The notes beneath the pieces are model-generated. The model did not search any database. It was given only the letters and a program-made list of their open reading frames with translations, and was not told the origin of the DNA. From an uncultured Verrucomicrobiota bacterium (GTDB lineage: Bacteria > Verrucomicrobiota > Verrucomicrobiia > Limisphaerales > UBA9464): a stretch of 15,865 nt of DNA. Of this stretch, positions 1-6,211 are shown piece after piece. The DNA is taken from the NCBI GenBank assembly GCA_903925515.1, contig CAIYFP010000575.1, positions 1 through 15,865 on the forward strand, written 5' to 3'. Made by a program: the position numbers and the translations under genes. Positions within the stretch are counted from its first letter, which is position 1. The number at the start of each line of letters is the position of its first letter.

Positions 1-198
1 GGCGAACACGCCCTGGGACACGAGACCCCAGCCTCCCCGGCCCGGGTCCGCGAAAGCATGGCCGCCGTCACCCCCGCCGAGGTGCGGGCCGCCGCGGCGG
101 ACTTCCTCGGGCCATCCCGCCGCACCTTGGCCGTCGTGTCGCCCCGCGCCAGCGACCGGGGCCTCGCCGCCTTGCTCGCGGGCCGGGGCTCCGCCTGA
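1..198 (+). CDS. M16 (insulinase-family) peptidase, C-terminal fragment
   Basis: Frame 1 is open from the first base to a TGA at 196-198 and gives 65 residues. The text resembles the last helix and strand of M16 zinc peptidases or their inactive partner subunits: a helix starting SMAAVTPAEVRAAAADFL, where the T-x-E/A-E-V-R-x-A-A pattern is typical, followed by the strand RRTLAVVSP. M16 proteins work as paired clamshell domains on short peptides in the periplasm or cytoplasm. The HxxEH metal site would lie upstream of the window, so activity cannot be judged. The tail after the last strand is short and Ala/Gly/Arg-rich. The call rests on one short C-terminal motif; another protein with a similar ending is possible. 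Confidence 0.55.
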   Translation, partial: GEHALGHETPASPARVRESMAAVTPAEVRAAAADFLGPSRRTLAVVSPRASDRGLAALLAGRGSA

Positions 199-272
199 AA
201 TCGTCCATGACACGCGCACCCTCCCCGGGTTGTATCCCTCCCGAGCCCCGAGGTTGGCCTCTCCGCCCCACC

Positions 273-836
273 ATGAATGCACTCCTCCAACGGACCCGAA
301 TCCGCGCGCTCGGCATCCTCGCGCTGGCCGCCGTCACCCTGCATGCGCGGCCCAACCCGCCTTCCAGCTCCATGATCCTCATGGGCGTCCCGCCCCCATC
401 CCCATCCCGATCCGCCATGTCAGACGCATCCGGCCGCCCTGCCGGCACGGCCGACACCTCCGGCTCCACCACCATCCAAACACGGCTTCGCGACGCATCC
501 GCACGATCCAAGGGCACCGTCCGGTCCACGGTCGTCGGCGCCACCACCCGCTTCGTCGTGACCGACGCCTCGGGCCGCGTGACGGGCCGCGCCACAACGC
601 GCAAGGCCGGGCACGGTACCCAGACACGGTTCGAGGACGCCTCCGGCCGTCTGGTGGGACACGCCCGGTCCACCGCCTCCGCAACCCGCTCAAGCACCAC
701 GTTCACCGACGCATCCGGACGCACCACCGGCCGCGCGACGACCACGCAATCGCCCTCCGCCATCACGTCACGCCTCCATGACGCCAGCGGGCGCCATGCC
801 GGGACCCTCCGAACCTTCCCGCCGCAAGTCCGCTGA
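273..836 (+). CDS. Secreted DASGR-repeat protein
   Basis: The product is 187 residues. The start at 273 is chosen because it gives a classical signal peptide (MNALLQRTRIRALGILALAAVTLHA, cleavage after HA); the upstream in-frame start at 207 would bury this signal. No clear ribosome binding site is visible. After a Pro/Ser-rich linker come six tandem units starting at 423, 492, 564, 636, 708 and 780, five of 23-24 residues and a last short one. Each begins DASGR (DASAR in the second), then xxGxAxT, and most end in a T-x-F/L strand. Identical residues use different codons (Ser as TCC, TCG and AGC), so selection appears to act on the protein. The pattern recalls RHS/YD beta repeats without the Tyr. 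Similar DASGR repeats occur in other bacterial hypothetical proteins, but no function is known to me. It is probably exported, with a beta-repeat structural or adhesive role. Confidence 0.75.
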   Translation: MNALLQRTRIRALGILALAAVTLHARPNPPSSSMILMGVPPPSPSRSAMSDASGRPAGTADTSGSTTIQTRLRDASARSKGTVRSTVVGATTRFVVTDASGRVTGRATTRKAGHGTQTRFEDASGRLVGHARSTASATRSSTTFTDASGRTTGRATTTQSPSAITSRLHDASGRHAGTLRTFPPQVR

Positions 837-842
837 ACCCAA

Positions 843-872
843 CGCAAGGCCCGGGGCAACGGAGGGCTTGCG
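843..872 (+). terminator. Possible terminator hairpin after the DASGR gene
   Basis: Seven bases after the stop codon, CGCAAG (843-848) plus CCC (850-852) pairs with GGGCTTGCG (864-872), with G849 bulged and an 11-base loop. A second hairpin follows at once: CCGTGG (882-887), a 5-base loop, CCACGG (893-898). Neither has a T run behind it, so an intrinsic terminator is uncertain. They may instead be the first elements of the structured region that follows. Confidence 0.35.
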
Positions 873-963
873 TGGACCGCCCCGTGGCCGCCCCACGGTC
901 AGGCAAGGCCTCGCAGGCCCGAGTCCATCCCGCGTGCCCTTTCTTGGGGGCTTCCCTGCGCCC

Positions 964-1000
964 TGCATGCCGCGTGGTTCCAAAAACCATGGGGCGTGCA
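964..1000 (+). repeat. Long imperfect hairpin, 15 of 16 positions paired
   Basis: TGCATGCC (964-971) pairs with GGCGTGCA (993-1000) and CGTGGTT (973-979) with AACCATG (985-991). A single G-G mismatch (972/992) separates the two helices and the loop is CCAAA. Two positions, 968/996 and 974/990, are G-U wobbles only if the + strand is transcribed; on the other strand they become A-C mismatches. That favours a + strand RNA. Confidence 0.7.
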
Positions 1001-1135
1001 TCGGGGCTCCGGCCCCTGCCTTGCGCGTCCTGCGCACCTTGAGCGGCCTGCGGAGGGGCGCCGCATCGATTGGCGTCCACCCCCATCCCCGCCGAAGCAG
1101 GGGGAAACCCCTCGATCCACAACCCGGCAACCTTC

Positions 1136-1368
1136 CCAAGGATGCGTGCCAACACGCGCTCGTGGCAGATGCACTTCAACCGAGGCATCGCGCCCAAGAC
1201 TGCGCATCCTTGGCGTCCCTGCGACCTCGCCCAAGGAATGCCGTGCCCCATCACTCAGGGGATCGACGCATGGGACGCCGTGTTTGGGGTTCTTGCGGAT
1301 CCGCCCGCACGCAAGGAGGCCCGGCCGGGTCGCCCCTCTGGCGGCACCGCGCGAGTCGGGGGCCGGGC
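1136..1368 (+). ncRNA. Candidate structured RNA or 5' leader, unknown family
   Basis: Three consecutive folded blocks can be drawn. First, CCAAGGATGCG (1136-1146) pairs perfectly with CGCATCCTTGG (1203-1213), enclosing two abutting hairpins, TGCCA/TGGCA (1147-1151, 1163-1167) and GATGC/GCATC (1168-1172, 1185-1189). Second, GGCGTCCCTGCG (1212-1223) pairs with 1267-1279 over 12 base pairs with one bulged T (1271), enclosing CCCC/GGGG. Third come hairpins 1290-1317 and 1319-1368, the latter an 8-bp perfect helix around a 6-bp inner hairpin. A competing helix, 1207-1215 with 1228-1237, uses strands from both first blocks. The region ends 84 bases before the DUF6941-like start, so it may be its leader or an independent RNA. 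High GC alone produces short hairpins; the 11- and 12-bp helices are what carry the case. Confidence 0.4.
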
Positions 1369-1452
1369 AGCGAAATGCGTCCTACGAGGGGGTTGGGTGC
1401 CCCATGCCGTTCCTTGACCCCGGCCCGCCCCGCTGGTTTCCTCGCCGGGACA

Positions 1453-1881
1453 ATGACGCCGAATCGTATCCTTCCGGACCTCCAGTCCTCGCTCGTGTGC
1501 GACAACATCCGCCAGGAGGCCAATGGCAACCTCATCCTCCTCGGGGTTCTCAGCCAGGTGCTCTCCCCCGACTTCCCCATCACCGCCTCCCAGGTGCTCA
1601 TCGTGAATCGCTGGACCGCCGGGAAGGGCTCGTTCACCCAGACCGTCCGCGTCATGGGCACCGACTCGTCCACCGTGCTCAGCAAGTCCGAGTCCAAGTT
1701 CCAGCTCAACGACCCCGCCTTCTCCGCGACCACGGTCGTCGGCATCCAGAACCTCACCTTCAAGGAGCCCGGGCCTTACTGGGTCGAGGTGCTCGTCGAT
1801 GACGTCATGAAGCTCCGCTACGCCATTCCCGTGTTCCAGGTCCAGCAACAGGCGGCCCAGGGAGTTCAACCCCAAGCCTGA
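1453..1881 (+). CDS. DUF6941-like small protein
   Basis: The product is 142 residues. The ATG at 1453 is chosen because conserved-looking sequence begins there (ILPDLQSSLVCDNIRQE) and a GGGA lies just upstream; the frame extends far upstream only as low-complexity text. The layout matches the small beta-rich DUF6941 type: an opening 'CD' strand, NLILLGVLSQV, a DFPI turn, alternating strands, then FKEPGPYWVEVLVDD and a final strand (YAIPVFQV) followed by a Gln/Ala tail. There is no signal peptide or membrane segment, so it is probably cytoplasmic. The biochemical role of this family is unknown to me. Upstream is the hairpin-rich region, which might regulate it; the membrane protein gene downstream begins 84 bases after its stop on the same strand. 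The family assignment is from pattern memory and moderately sure; that the frame is coding is more secure. Confidence 0.7.
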   Translation: MTPNRILPDLQSSLVCDNIRQEANGNLILLGVLSQVLSPDFPITASQVLIVNRWTAGKGSFTQTVRVMGTDSSTVLSKSESKFQLNDPAFSATTVVGIQNLTFKEPGPYWVEVLVDDVMKLRYAIPVFQVQQQAAQGVQPQA

Positions 1882-1965
1882 TTCCGATTCGTCGGGCCCC
1901 CCCGGCGTCCCGTGCCATGCATCGGGCGCCGGCCGTCGGCCCTTGGCACCCTCCCAACGCCCCCC

Positions 1966-2754
1966 ATGGGAGCATGGCAACCATTCACCGGGCGCGGGGT
2001 CGCCGCATTCGCCTCCGCCTCCGGCACCCGCACCCTCCTCCTCCTCCTCGCCTCCGCCAGCGCCGTCGGAGCCGCCTTCGTCTGGTCACTCTCCCACGCG
2101 TGGTTCCCTGTCATGGATCATGGCATCCTCGCGCTACCCCCGGAGGCCGCCATCCGCTCCTCCCGGCTCCTCTGGCCCGATTCCACAGCCCGACGCCTCG
2201 CCGAGAATCCCACCCTCGACTGGGTCGTCCGTCCCTCGCCCCCGAGCCCCGACAACCTCCTCGGACAGTCGAGCGACCTCCGCGTTGAACTACGCCCCCA
2301 GTCCATCCGGATCCATGGCGCGCTCGGCCATCTCGAGTTCCCCTACCCGGCAACATGGGATGTCCCGCTCGGCCGCGTCCCCGCCCTCGCCGCATGGCAC
2401 TCATGGCGCCCTTACCTCTCCGTCCTCTCGGGAGCCGCCATCGCCGTGACGCTCCTCGCCTGCTGGCTCGCCATGGCCACCACGTATTGCCTTCCCGCAT
2501 GGATCGTCGCCCGCGCCCTCGGCAAGCGGCCCAGCCTTGCCATGGCATGGCGCATGTCCGCCGCATCCTTGGTCATGGGTGCCGCCGTGGGCGCCGCCGG
2601 GATCGCCGCCTACGCGGCGGGCATCGTCCGAATCCCTGGCCTCCTCGCAACCCAGGTCATCCATGTCCCCGTGCCTTGGCTCTGGCTCCTTTGGGGCATC
2701 CTTTCCATGGACCGCGGTTCTGCCGCCCGCTCGTCTCGCAGGTCCTACAGGTAA
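1966..2754 (+). CDS. Hypothetical membrane protein with four predicted TM segments
   Basis: The product is 262 residues from the ATG at 1966; a GTG at 1912 would add 18 residues with no added features. I do not recognise the family. A hydrophobic segment lies at about residues 22-42 (LLLLLASASAVGAAFVWSL). A soluble region of about 105 residues follows, including a strand-like stretch RVELRPQSIRIHGALGHLEF that resembles a small beta domain. Three more membrane segments lie at about 150-174, 196-221 and 225-247, and the C-terminus is basic (SRRSYR). The topology suggests the soluble part sits between TM1 and TM2, probably outside the cytoplasmic membrane. There are no catalytic motifs and no ribosome binding site. 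It is convergent with the UvrA-family gene, with only 21 bases between the two stops. Confidence 0.65.
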   Translation: MGAWQPFTGRGVAAFASASGTRTLLLLLASASAVGAAFVWSLSHAWFPVMDHGILALPPEAAIRSSRLLWPDSTARRLAENPTLDWVVRPSPPSPDNLLGQSSDLRVELRPQSIRIHGALGHLEFPYPATWDVPLGRVPALAAWHSWRPYLSVLSGAAIAVTLLACWLAMATTYCLPAWIVARALGKRPSLAMAWRMSAASLVMGAAVGAAGIAAYAAGIVRIPGLLATQVIHVPVPWLWLLWGILSMDRGSAARSSRRSYR

Positions 2755-2775
2755 CTCCTCCCGGCCCACTCCTCG

Positions 2776-5517
2776 TCACCTGGCCGACCGGAGAAACGCC
2801 GCGAGGTACCGTCCCGTGTGCGAACCCTTCGCTTGGGCCACCGCCTCCGGCGTGCCTTCCGCCACGATCTGCCCACCGCCCATGCCCCCTTCCGGCCCAA
2901 GGTCAACCACCCAGTCTGCCTCCGCGATCAGGTCGAGGTTGTGCTCGATCACCACCACCGTGTGCCCCGCGTCCACCAGCCTCTGCAACACCTCCACCAG
3001 CCGCCGCACATCCAGCAAGTGCAACCCAATCGTGGGCTCCTCCAGCACGAACACATCCCGCCGCCCCGCGCGCATCCTCGCCCCGCGCCCCTCCATTCCC
3101 GCCTCCGGCCCCGGACGCAACCCCGTCAGGAGGTGCGTCACCAGCCGGATCCTCTGCGCCTCGCCCCCGCTCAGCGTTGGGCTCGTTTGGCCCAGCTTCA
3201 GGTAGCCAAGCCCCGTGTCCCGCAACGCCTCCAGCGGCCGCACCAGCCGCGAATGCGACGAAAAATGGCCGATCGCCTCGTCCACCGACAAGTCCAGGAC
3301 GTCCGCCACGCTTTTGCCGTTCCACTTCACGTCCAGCGTCTCCGGGTTGAACCGGCGCCCACCGCACACCTCGCACCGCACCTGGGCCGGCGGCAGGAAG
3401 TTCATCTCCACCGCGATCGACCCCGTCCCCTCGCACTGCGGGCATCGCCCCTCCTTCGCGTTGAAGCTGAAACGCCCCGGCCCGTACCCGCGCATCCGTG
3501 CCTCCGGGGCCTGCGCGAACAGCTCCCGGATCCGGTCGAAGAACCCCACATACGTCGCCGGGGTCGAACGTGGCGTCCGCCCAATCGGCGACTGGTCCAC
3601 CTCGTGCAACGCCCCCAGCCCCTCGTGACCGGTCAATCGCATCGCCCCCTTGGCCGTCCCAGACGCCTTCCTTCCCATGGCCTCCAGCGCCGCGCGCAAC
3701 GTGGGCACAAGACATTCCTTGACCAGCGTGCTCTTGCCCGACCCGGAAACCCCCGTCACCACCACCAACCGGCCCAACGGCACCCGCAACGTCACATCCT
3801 TCAGGTTGTGCAACCGCGCCCGGTGCAAGGCCAGCCAGCCAGCCTTCGCCGACCCCGACGCGTCCACCGCCCGACGCGTCCCCCGCGCCGGGTGAGGCAG
3901 CGGGTCCCGCAGGCAGGCCCCGGTCACCGAGGCCGGGTTCCCCATCAACTCCTCCAGCGTGCCCTCCGCCACCACCCGCCCCCCCAACACCCCCGCCCCC
4001 GGCCCAAGGTCGATCACATGGTCCGCGCGCCGCATCGTCTCCTCGTCGTGCTCCACCACCAGCAACGAGTTCCCCCGGTCCCGCAACTGCCCCAACGCGT
4101 CCAGCAACTGGTCATTGTCCCGGCTGTGCAACCCGATCGTCGGCTCGTCCAGCACGTACAACACCCCGGACAAGTTCGACCCCAACTGCGCCGCCAACCG
4201 GATCCGCTGGGCCTCGCCCCCGCTCAACGTCGTGATCGCCCGCCCCAGTTGGAGGTACCCAAGCCCCACCTCCCGCAGGAACCTCAGCCGCTCCCGCACC
4301 TCCGGCAGGATGTCCCGCGCAATCTCCCGGTCCCGTCCCTCCGGCGATGCCGCCTCCGCCCATGCCAGCCCGTCCGCCACCGTCGCCGACGCAAAGTGAT
4401 CCATCGTGGGCCGGCCTCCCAGGGGCCCGCATCGCACCGCCGCGTCCCCCGTCACCCACGAAGGCAACCGCACTGCCCTCGGCTCCGGGCGCAGCCGCGC
4501 CCCAAGGCACTCCGGGCACGTCTCCCGCTGTCCCTCGGACCAACGCCACCAGCTCTCCTCCACCGCGTCCGCGTTCGCGCCCCGTTCCACGTCCGGGATG
4601 TGGAACAACTCCCCGAACCCCCGGCATCGCGGGCACCAGCCCTGTGCCGAGTTATGGCTGAAGTCCTTCGGGTCCAGCACCCCGAAGTTCCTCCGGCACG
4701 ACGGACATGCTCGCTCCGTCGAATGCACCGTCGTCTTCCCGCCCATGTCCCGGACCGAGATCGTCCCGCGCCCCACCTTCAATGCCTCCAGCACCAGCCC
4801 TCGGATCGCCGCGTCCCCATCCACCCCGCCGCGCACCCCAATCCGGCCCATCACCGCGTCGATGTCGTGCTCCTTGAACCGGTCCATCCGGGCCTCCGCC
4901 GGGGACACCAGCTCGCCGTCCACCAGCAACTCCTCCAGCCGCGCACGGATCGCCCATTCCTTCACGTCATGATGAAACCCCTTCCGTTTCCGCACGATCG
5001 GCGCAAGGACCCGGACCCCGCGCCGGCGCGTCGCCTCCATCCGCACCGCACGTACCACCTCCTCCGTCGTCTGCGGCCGCACCTCCACGTCACAGGTCGG
5101 GCAAAACTGGCCTCCCGTCCGCGCATACAGCAACCGCAGGAAGGGGTGGACCTCCGTCACCGTCCCGACCGTGCTCTTGCCCCCGCCCCGGGTCGTGGAT
5201 TGCTCGATGCTCACCGTGGGCGGCAATCCAAGGACCCGGTCCACGTCCGGGCGCGTCATCTGCTCCACGAACTGCCGCGCATACGCGCTCATCGAGTCGA
5301 GAAATCGCCGTTGTCCCTCGGCGAACACGATGTCGAACGCCAAGGTGCTCTTGCCGCTCCCGCTCACCCCCGTCACCACCACCAACCGCTCCCGCGGGAT
5401 GTCCACCGAAAGCCCCCGCAGGTTGTGCACCCGCGCGCCCCGCACCTCAATCCATCCCCCCGCCCCCCCGGTCCCCTCCCCCGCCATCGCCATCGCCTCG
5501 CCCTGTTCGCCTCTCAC
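2776..5517 (-). CDS. uvrA: UvrA-family excinuclease ABC ATPase
   Basis: The product is 913 residues. UvrA dimers scan DNA for bulky lesions and load UvrB in nucleotide excision repair. Two ABC ATPase halves are complete: Walker A GVSGSGKST at 50-58 and 589-597; signatures LSGGEAQ at 431-437 and 782-788; Walker B LDEPT at 456-460 and LEEPT at 825-829. Zinc-type Cys pairs sit at 139/142, 271/274 with 295/298, 334/337, and 692/695 with 715/718. Residues ~150-260 look like the UvrB-binding domain (VLAPIVRKRKG), which UvrA2-type paralogs lack. The second Walker B has Glu where the usual text is LDEPT, and a ~20-residue Gly/Arg insert precedes it, so this may be a divergent or second UvrA. The start is a GTG preceded by AGGGG six bases away; ATGs at 5493 and 5487 are alternatives. 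No LexA-type box was recognised upstream. Confidence 0.9.
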   Translation of the reverse strand: MRGEQGEAMAMAGEGTGGAGGWIEVRGARVHNLRGLSVDIPRERLVVVTGVSGSGKSTLAFDIVFAEGQRRFLDSMSAYARQFVEQMTRPDVDRVLGLPPTVSIEQSTTRGGGKSTVGTVTEVHPFLRLLYARTGGQFCPTCDVEVRPQTTEEVVRAVRMEATRRRGVRVLAPIVRKRKGFHHDVKEWAIRARLEELLVDGELVSPAEARMDRFKEHDIDAVMGRIGVRGGVDGDAAIRGLVLEALKVGRGTISVRDMGGKTTVHSTERACPSCRRNFGVLDPKDFSHNSAQGWCPRCRGFGELFHIPDVERGANADAVEESWWRWSEGQRETCPECLGARLRPEPRAVRLPSWVTGDAAVRCGPLGGRPTMDHFASATVADGLAWAEAASPEGRDREIARDILPEVRERLRFLREVGLGYLQLGRAITTLSGGEAQRIRLAAQLGSNLSGVLYVLDEPTIGLHSRDNDQLLDALGQLRDRGNSLLVVEHDEETMRRADHVIDLGPGAGVLGGRVVAEGTLEELMGNPASVTGACLRDPLPHPARGTRRAVDASGSAKAGWLALHRARLHNLKDVTLRVPLGRLVVVTGVSGSGKSTLVKECLVPTLRAALEAMGRKASGTAKGAMRLTGHEGLGALHEVDQSPIGRTPRSTPATYVGFFDRIRELFAQAPEARMRGYGPGRFSFNAKEGRCPQCEGTGSIAVEMNFLPPAQVRCEVCGGRRFNPETLDVKWNGKSVADVLDLSVDEAIGHFSSHSRLVRPLEALRDTGLGYLKLGQTSPTLSGGEAQRIRLVTHLLTGLRPGPEAGMEGRGARMRAGRRDVFVLEEPTIGLHLLDVRRLVEVLQRLVDAGHTVVVIEHNLDLIAEADWVVDLGPEGGMGGGQIVAEGTPEAVAQAKGSHTGRYLAAFLRSAR

Positions 5518-5616
5518 GCCCCACCCCTACCACCTCGTCGCCCCATCGCAATCAGGCAGGCTCGTGGCGCAACGCCGCCGGATGGTCCCCCTCGCCGACA
5601 TTTCCGGAGAATTCCC

Positions 5617-5644
5617 TTGAACAACCGGGCCAGCGCGATAGAAA
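5617..5644 (+). promoter_or_regulatory. Sigma-70-type promoter of tRNA-Asp
   Basis: TTGAAC (5617-5622, -35) and TAGAAA (5639-5644, -10) are separated by 16 bases, and each matches four of six consensus bases. Transcription would begin near 5651, some 8 bases before the mature tRNA 5' end, a normal distance for a tRNA gene. Confidence 0.6.
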
Positions 5645-5658
5645 GAGCAGTCCTTCGC

Positions 5659-5735
5659 GGGGGTGTAGCTCAACTGGTTAGAGCGCTGCCCTGTCACGGC
5701 AGAGGTTACGGGTTCGAGCCCCGCCACTCCCGCCA
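5659..5735 (+). tRNA. tRNA-Asp (anticodon GTC)
   Basis: This is a full cloverleaf of 77 bases. Acceptor GGGGGTG (5659-5665) pairs with CACTCCC (5725-5731), with one G-T pair. The D stem is GCTC/GAGC (5668-5671, 5681-5684). The anticodon stem CTGCC/GGCAG (5686-5690, 5698-5702) encloses loop CTGTCAC with GTC at 5693-5695. The T arm has TTCGAGC (5713-5719) and one A-C mismatch at the base of its stem. Discriminator G5732 is followed by an encoded CCA (5733-5735). A run of six T (5737-5742) just downstream probably ends the transcript. It decodes GAC and GAT. Confidence 0.97.
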
Positions 5736-6211
5736 CTTTTTTCCCGCAAGGCCCCGGCCCGTTCCGTGATCCAGGGTCTGATCTCACGACAACCGGCTGG
5801 GTCGCGAAGTACGCCCACCCCGGGCGCCGTCCGAAAACCCCGCTCAAACGCCGGGAGTTCCGCAACCCGCAACGCGCTGAGTCTCGGCGAAGGGCATTCC
5901 GGCACCCGTTCACCGCGCATGGAAACAAGCCCCGGCACGGGAGACACCCTGCGTCCATGCCTCGCGTCATGGCTGAGGGATTCCCCGCTTCACGACCCAC
6001 GGACTCGCCGCAGACGACGCCATCCTTCGGATCCCCGCCAAACGCCCTGACGCGCCGGTGCCAAGGGTGCCCCCTGCCAGCTCCCGGCCGACGCCCCACG
6101 GGGCCGGAACCAGGCACGCGCAAGCGGCCAACATGGGGAGCATGGCAGCGGACACCGTCCTTGCCGGAAGGGATCGGCATGGCCGGCCGCCCCACACCGC
6201 CCCGCCCCGGC
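5736..6211. other. Gene-free region between tRNA-Asp and hydrolase gene
   Basis: About 475 bases with no convincing gene. It starts with the T6 run behind the tRNA. Near its other end, TGCCG (6162-6166) pairs with CGGCA (6175-6179), extended past a T-T mismatch by CC/GG (6159-6182). This lies about 30 bases past the hydrolase stop on the minus strand and could be its terminator, though no T run follows. CCGGCC/GGCCGG (6084-6089, 6102-6107) is another short inverted repeat. No promoter or repeat family was recognised. Confidence 0.6.

Larger units (their letters stand above)
837..1452. other. Gene-free region rich in hairpins
   Basis: This 616-base stretch separates the DASGR gene from the DUF6941-like gene. 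A frame is open through it in phase with the downstream gene, but the residues are Pro/Arg/Gly-rich and protein-unlike, as expected from high GC. What stands out is a chain of inverted repeats: 843-872, 882-898, 964-1000, 1003-1016, 1022-1036, 1056-1078, 1099-1112, 1136-1213, 1212-1279, 1290-1317 and 1319-1368. No known RNA family (RNase P, SRP, tmRNA or a common riboswitch) was recognised. A weak promoter-like pair lies near the end: TTGACC at 1414-1419, 17 bases, then TTTCCT at 1437-1442. Confidence 0.8.

Noticed and set aside
423..833. Regular spacing of the DASGR units as a CRISPR-like or DNA tandem repeat
   Set aside because: The DNA copies differ at many codon positions and there are no unique spacers; the repeat is at the protein level.
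68..859. Minus-strand 263-codon frame over the M16 end and DASGR gene
   Set aside because: It is the antisense shadow of the DASGR repeats; the + strand frame has a signal peptide and protein-level repeats.
1320..1329. Palindrome CCCGGCCGGG as a possible operator
   Set aside because: Such GC palindromes are frequent by chance at this composition, and its bases are better used in the longer 1319-1368 helix.
778..1452. Long N-terminal extension of the DUF6941-like gene
   Set aside because: The frame is open, but the residues are low-complexity and overlap the DASGR gene; conserved-looking text starts only at 1453.
2818..5769. Very long open frame (983 codons) on the + strand opposite uvrA
   Set aside because: The text is Arg/Pro/His-rich with no domain, and it lies wholly antisense to a complete, motif-rich UvrA. 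High GC leaves antisense frames open.
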